DNA of 35,395 bases from Chloroflexi bacterium OHK40 (GTDB lineage: Bacteria > Chloroflexota > Chloroflexia > Chloroflexales > Chloroflexaceae): the NCBI GenBank assembly GCA_004367505.1, contig SFCB01000196.1, positions 1-35,395 of the forward strand. The letters run 5' to 3'. The notes beneath the pieces were generated by a model that was not told the origin of the DNA, made no database searches, and saw nothing but the letters and a program-made list of their open reading frames with translations. Numbering within the stretch: position 1 is the stretch's first letter; each line of letters begins with the position of its first letter. Positions 32,398 through 35,395 of the stretch are shown piece after piece. Both the position numbers and the translations under genes were made by a program.

Positions 32398-34830
32398 CTA
32401 CCCCTTCATGCGGGCGCCGGCCCGGTCGAAGAGCGGCTCTTCGCTCACAACCGCCCGCAGCGGCTCGCCAAAGTACTCGACCGTCACCGCGCTGCCCGGG
32501 GCGGCGATCGCGGCGGGGAGGTAGCCATAGGCGATCAGCGCGCCCACGCTGTAGCCATAGTTCGCGCTCGTCACGTAGCCCACGGGCTCGCCGGCGTGGA
32601 GGATGGGCTCCTTACCGAGCAGCACTGCGCCCGGCTCGTCGATGCGCAGGCAACAGAGCTTGCGGGCGAGCCCCTGCCCCTGCTGGCGCAGGAGCGCCTC
32701 CCGCCCGATGAAGTCGCCCTTGTTCAGGCGCACGGCCCAGCCGAGGCCCGCCTCATCGGGGGTGTAGTCGGTATGAATGTCGGCGCCCCAGAGGCGATAG
32801 CCCTTCTCCAGGCGCAACGAGTCGAAGGCCCCGCTGCCAGCGGCGATGATCCCCTCCGGCTGCCCGGCCTCCCAGAGCACATCCCAGAGCTTCAGCCCGA
32901 ACTCGGTGGGGCAATACAACTCCCAGCCCAACTCGCCCGCATAGCTCACACGCAGCGCATAGGCCGGCACCGTATCGACTGTCAGCGGCCGGGCCGTATA
33001 GTAGGGAAAGGCCTCGTTGGAAACATCCTGCTCGGCCACCCGCGCGAGCACAGCCCGCGCCCGTGGTCCCCAGAGCCCGAGGGTCACCAGGCCCGACGCG
33101 CGGTCGATGAGGGTGACGGAGCCATCATCCGGGGCGTGGCGCTGCAGCCAGGCCAGATCGTGGGGCACGAGCGCGCCGCCGGTGATCACCCAGAAGCGTT
33201 CAGCGGCCACGCGCACCACCGTCAGGTCGGCCACGATCCCGCCGCGCGCGTTCAGCAGGCTGGTGTAGACGATCTTGCCCACGGGCCGGTCGATCTGGTT
33301 GGCGGCCACCCGGTTCAGGAAGGCCAGGGCACCCGGGCCGGTAACCTCGATCACCGCGAGGGCCGCCAGGTTGAAGAGCCCCACCCGCTCGCGCACCGCC
33401 AGATGCTCGGCGCCCTCGATCGGCGACCAGAACCGCGCCGCCCAGCCCTCACGACGGGGGATGCGAGCGCCATACACGTCGAGCAGGGGCGCGTTGGCCT
33501 CGTGCCAGGTAGCCACCTCCCAACCGGCGCTCTGGGTAAAGACAGCGCCCAGATCCGCGAGCCGCCCGTGCCAGGGGCTCAGGCGCACATTGCGCGGGCG
33601 CTGGATCGGCTCTTTAGGATGGATAATATCGTAGACCTCGCGGTAGTTCTGGGCGCAGCGCTCCTGAATGTACGCCCGTGAGCACTGATGCGGATGGAAG
33701 CGCGTAATATCGGCCTCCCGCAGATCCATCGGCGGCGTGCCCCCGGTCATCCACTCAGCGATGGCGCGGGTGGCGCCACCGGCGTGGGTGAGCCAGAGGC
33801 CGATGCAGGTCCAGACGCCCTTCACCGGCGTTTCACCCATCACCGGGTAGCCATCGATCGTGAAGGCGAACATCCCATTGAACTTCCGGCGCAGGTCGGC
33901 GCCACGCAGGGGCGGCAGCAACTCGCAGGCGGCTTCCCACCCCGCCACGAAATGGTCGGGGGTGAAGGGCTTCAGCGCGGTGCGCTCGAGATCACGCGGG
34001 TCCACCATCAGCGGCTCGTGGCGATAGGAGCCGACGCCGTAGCACACGCCCTCCTGGCGGAAGTACAGCGCGCGGTCCTGGTCGCGCATGAGCGGGTGGC
34101 GCACCTCGGCGGATTCGCCGGCCAGCTCGGCGAGGGGCGTGGTAACCGTATAGAGGTGCTGGGCAGCCATGAGCGGGATTGTCACCCCGAGCTTCGCGGC
34201 CAGCAGCGGCCCCCAGATATTGGTGCAGAGCAGCACCGTCTCGGCCTCGATCCGGCCCTGGGGGGTGAGCACCGCCGCCACCCGCCCATCCCGCACTTCC
34301 AGGTCAAGCACCGGCGTGTCGCCAGCGAAGCGCACCCCCATCGCTTCAGCCGCCCGCGTCAGCGCCGTGATCGTACGCACGGCCTTGGCCACCGCATCGC
34401 GCGGCACATAGTAGGCGCCGTGGATGCGCTGCTCATCAAGAATGGGCACCAGCGCGCGCACCTCAGCCGGCGAGATGAGGTACGACTCGAGGCCGTAGGC
34501 CTTCGCGAAGCCCTGCTTGCGCCGCAAATCGCGCCAGCGGGCCTCAGTGCGGGCCACCTCGATCCCACCCACACCATAGAGACAGGGAGCGCCATCGAGC
34601 TCAAGCGAGCCGTAGAGCTCACGCGAGTACCTGGCGAACTCGGTCATCATCCGCGAGGGGTTGGTGAGGAACATCCCGCCGGGGGCGTGGGAGGTGGAAC
34701 CGTCATTCTCGAAGAGCGGGCCCTTATCGAGCACCAGCACGTCGGACCAGCCGAGCCGGGCGAAGTGGTAGGCGGCGCTACAGCCGACGATCCCGGCGCC
34801 AACGATCACCAGGCGGTCACGTGACTGCAT
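32398..34830 (-). CDS. Dimethylglycine/sarcosine dehydrogenase-like flavoprotein (FAD + GcvT domains)
   Basis: An 810-residue oxidoreductase with the DMGDH/SARDH layout. Residues 1-380 are a DAO-type FAD domain with the GAGIVG loop (11-16) and GSTSHAPGG, where H48 matches the His that bonds covalently to FAD in mammalian dimethylglycine dehydrogenase. An FAO-type connector (about 380-430) follows. Then come the GcvT/aminomethyltransferase folate domains, with VTGPGALAFLNRVAANQ, VSYAGELGWELY and LRLEKGYRLWG. The enzyme oxidises an N-methyl group and passes the one-carbon unit to tetrahydrofolate. It is the first gene after the minus-strand promoter and is tightly followed by transporters. Beside an MttB-type demethylase it would handle dimethylglycine or sarcosine formed from betaine. 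Which of the two is preferred is not resolved. Confidence 0.9.
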   Translation of the reverse strand: MQSRDRLVIVGAGIVGCSAAYHFARLGWSDVLVLDKGPLFENDGSTSHAPGGMFLTNPSRMMTEFARYSRELYGSLELDGAPCLYGVGGIEVARTEARWRDLRRKQGFAKAYGLESYLISPAEVRALVPILDEQRIHGAYYVPRDAVAKAVRTITALTRAAEAMGVRFAGDTPVLDLEVRDGRVAAVLTPQGRIEAETVLLCTNIWGPLLAAKLGVTIPLMAAQHLYTVTTPLAELAGESAEVRHPLMRDQDRALYFRQEGVCYGVGSYRHEPLMVDPRDLERTALKPFTPDHFVAGWEAACELLPPLRGADLRRKFNGMFAFTIDGYPVMGETPVKGVWTCIGLWLTHAGGATRAIAEWMTGGTPPMDLREADITRFHPHQCSRAYIQERCAQNYREVYDIIHPKEPIQRPRNVRLSPWHGRLADLGAVFTQSAGWEVATWHEANAPLLDVYGARIPRREGWAARFWSPIEGAEHLAVRERVGLFNLAALAVIEVTGPGALAFLNRVAANQIDRPVGKIVYTSLLNARGGIVADLTVVRVAAERFWVITGGALVPHDLAWLQRHAPDDGSVTLIDRASGLVTLGLWGPRARAVLARVAEQDVSNEAFPYYTARPLTVDTVPAYALRVSYAGELGWELYCPTEFGLKLWDVLWEAGQPEGIIAAGSGAFDSLRLEKGYRLWGADIHTDYTPDEAGLGWAVRLNKGDFIGREALLRQQGQGLARKLCCLRIDEPGAVLLGKEPILHAGEPVGYVTSANYGYSVGALIAYGYLPAAIAAPGSAVTVEYFGEPLRAVVSEEPLFDRAGARMKG

Positions 34831-34948
34831 AGGATGAGGCCCCTCCCCTCAGCCCGGCTGCGCCGGCGCGAACCAGACCGGGGCGCCGCAAGCTGCCAGG
34901 CACTGCGACGCACGATTTCGATTTCTGGGCGGGAAAAAGAGTGGCTGT

Positions 34949-34978
34949 ATGATAGATGAGAAGTCGGGCCGGTGTCAA
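34949..34978 (-). promoter_or_regulatory. Sigma-70-type promoter of the flavoprotein/transporter operon
   Basis: On the minus strand the -35 TTGACA is the complement of 34973-34978 and the -10 TATCAT is the complement of 34949-34954, with an 18-nt spacer. Transcription would begin near 34942 and run through the flavoprotein, both permease sets, ProXVW, GMC and ATPase genes. Confidence 0.65.
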
Positions 34979-35003
34979 GGGAGGGTGACGAGGCCAAGCC
35001 TCC

Positions 35004-35032
35004 TTGACGGGCGCGCGCAGGTCGCATATACT
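35004..35032 (+). promoter_or_regulatory. Sigma-70-type promoter of the DinB-like gene
   Basis: TTGACG at 35004-35009 and TATACT at 35027-35032 have a 17-nt spacer. The expected start is near 35039, about 110 nt before the ATG at 35151. It diverges from the operon promoter on the other strand. Confidence 0.65.
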
Positions 35033-35150
35033 CACGCCCACCGCCCCCGAGCAAACCGGATACTCCGCGCACGCGGCGCAGCGGGCACCGCCTCAGCGGT
35101 CAACGCTGGGCCGAACCCCGTGCCTCTGCCCGCCATCCAGGACCCGAGCC

Positions 35151-35395
35151 ATGAGCCGCCGCGCAGTGCTGATGGAGGCCCTCGCCGCTACCCAGAGCGA
35201 CCTGGAGCGCCTGGCTCGCCGGCTTGACCCTGCCACGGCCGCGCGCCGGCCGGCCCCCGAGAGCTGGTCAGTGGCCGAGGTAGTGGCCCACATGGCCGAG
35301 ATCGAGGCTCGCTACCGCGACCAGCTGCGCCAGACCCTGATCGACGACCATCCCACCCTGTCGCCCCTGGTCCCCGACGAGGCCGCCCACGATAC
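35151..35395 (+). CDS. DinB-like protein (3' truncated)
   Basis: The first 81 codons of a gene that runs off the right edge. It starts at ATG 35151 with MSRRAVLMEALAATQSDLERL. PESWSVAEVVAHMAEIEARYRDQL matches the DinB/YfiT four-helix family, where the His in VAHM is normally one of three metal ligands. Members are putative thiol- or damage-responsive metal-dependent transferases. It is transcribed away from the betaine operon and is probably unrelated to it. Only the first helices are visible, so family assignment is good but subfamily unknown. Confidence 0.75.
   Translation, partial: MSRRAVLMEALAATQSDLERLARRLDPATAARRPAPESWSVAEVVAHMAEIEARYRDQLRQTLIDDHPTLSPLVPDEAAHD

Larger units (their letters stand above)
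34831..35150. other. 320-bp divergent intergenic region
   Basis: No gene is seen. It holds two back-to-back promoters: one for the flavoprotein operon (minus) and one for the DinB-like gene (plus). Each leaves a leader of roughly 110 nt. The 25 bp between the two -35 boxes carries an imperfect inverted repeat that could bind a shared regulator. No copy of the GTTCC-N7-GGAAC element is visible here. Confidence 0.65.

Overview
The window is a high-GC, densely coded bacterial segment. Repetitive AEPTPAQ-type lipoprotein linkers, G-tract intergenic repeats and the gene content suggest a Chloroflexota (Roseiflexus/Chloroflexus-like) genome. That is an inference without a phylogenetic marker. No rRNA, tRNA, CRISPR array, transposase or phage gene was seen.

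Left half (1 to about 15,716, all + strand): a loosely spaced catabolic series. It begins with a family 5 substrate-binding lipoprotein cut by the window edge. Next come an NAD-dependent epimerase/dehydratase, a cyclic amidohydrolase (hydantoinase/allantoinase/dihydroorotase type), an AstE/AspA-type zinc deacylase, a Gfo/Idh/MocA oxidoreductase and an unrecognised TIM-barrel-like protein. It ends with a metal-dependent amidohydrolase, a creatinase-like M24 protein, an S9 oligopeptidase, a class I aminotransferase and a HyuB-type hydantoinase subunit. The gene types point to opening and deacylating a cyclic or amide-linked nitrogen compound; the substrate is unknown.

Middle (15,717 to 22,132, + strand): a spacer with imperfect repeats leads to a consensus sigma-70-type promoter and two tandem IclR-type palindromes in front of an IclR regulator. 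Downstream lie an MttB-family methyltransferase without pyrrolysine, its corrinoid protein, a RACo/RamA-like corrinoid reactivase and a DUF1638 protein. This is a corrinoid-dependent N-demethylation module.

Right half (22,201 to 34,830, - strand): a tight operon read right to left from a promoter near 34,950-34,978. It encodes a dimethylglycine/sarcosine dehydrogenase-like flavoprotein with GcvT domains, DppB- and DppC-like permeases, ProX, ProV and a tandem-fused ProW, a GMC (choline-dehydrogenase-like) oxidoreductase and a fused DppD-DppF ATPase. A divergent promoter drives a DinB-like gene that runs off the right edge.

Together the middle and right parts read as a quaternary-amine utilisation locus. 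ProVWX and a second ABC system would import a betaine-type compound. The GMC enzyme may oxidise choline-type alcohols. The MttB homologue with its corrinoid protein would remove a methyl group, and the flavoprotein would demethylate the resulting dimethyl or monomethyl amine to the folate pool. Substrate assignments are inferred from families and neighbourhood.
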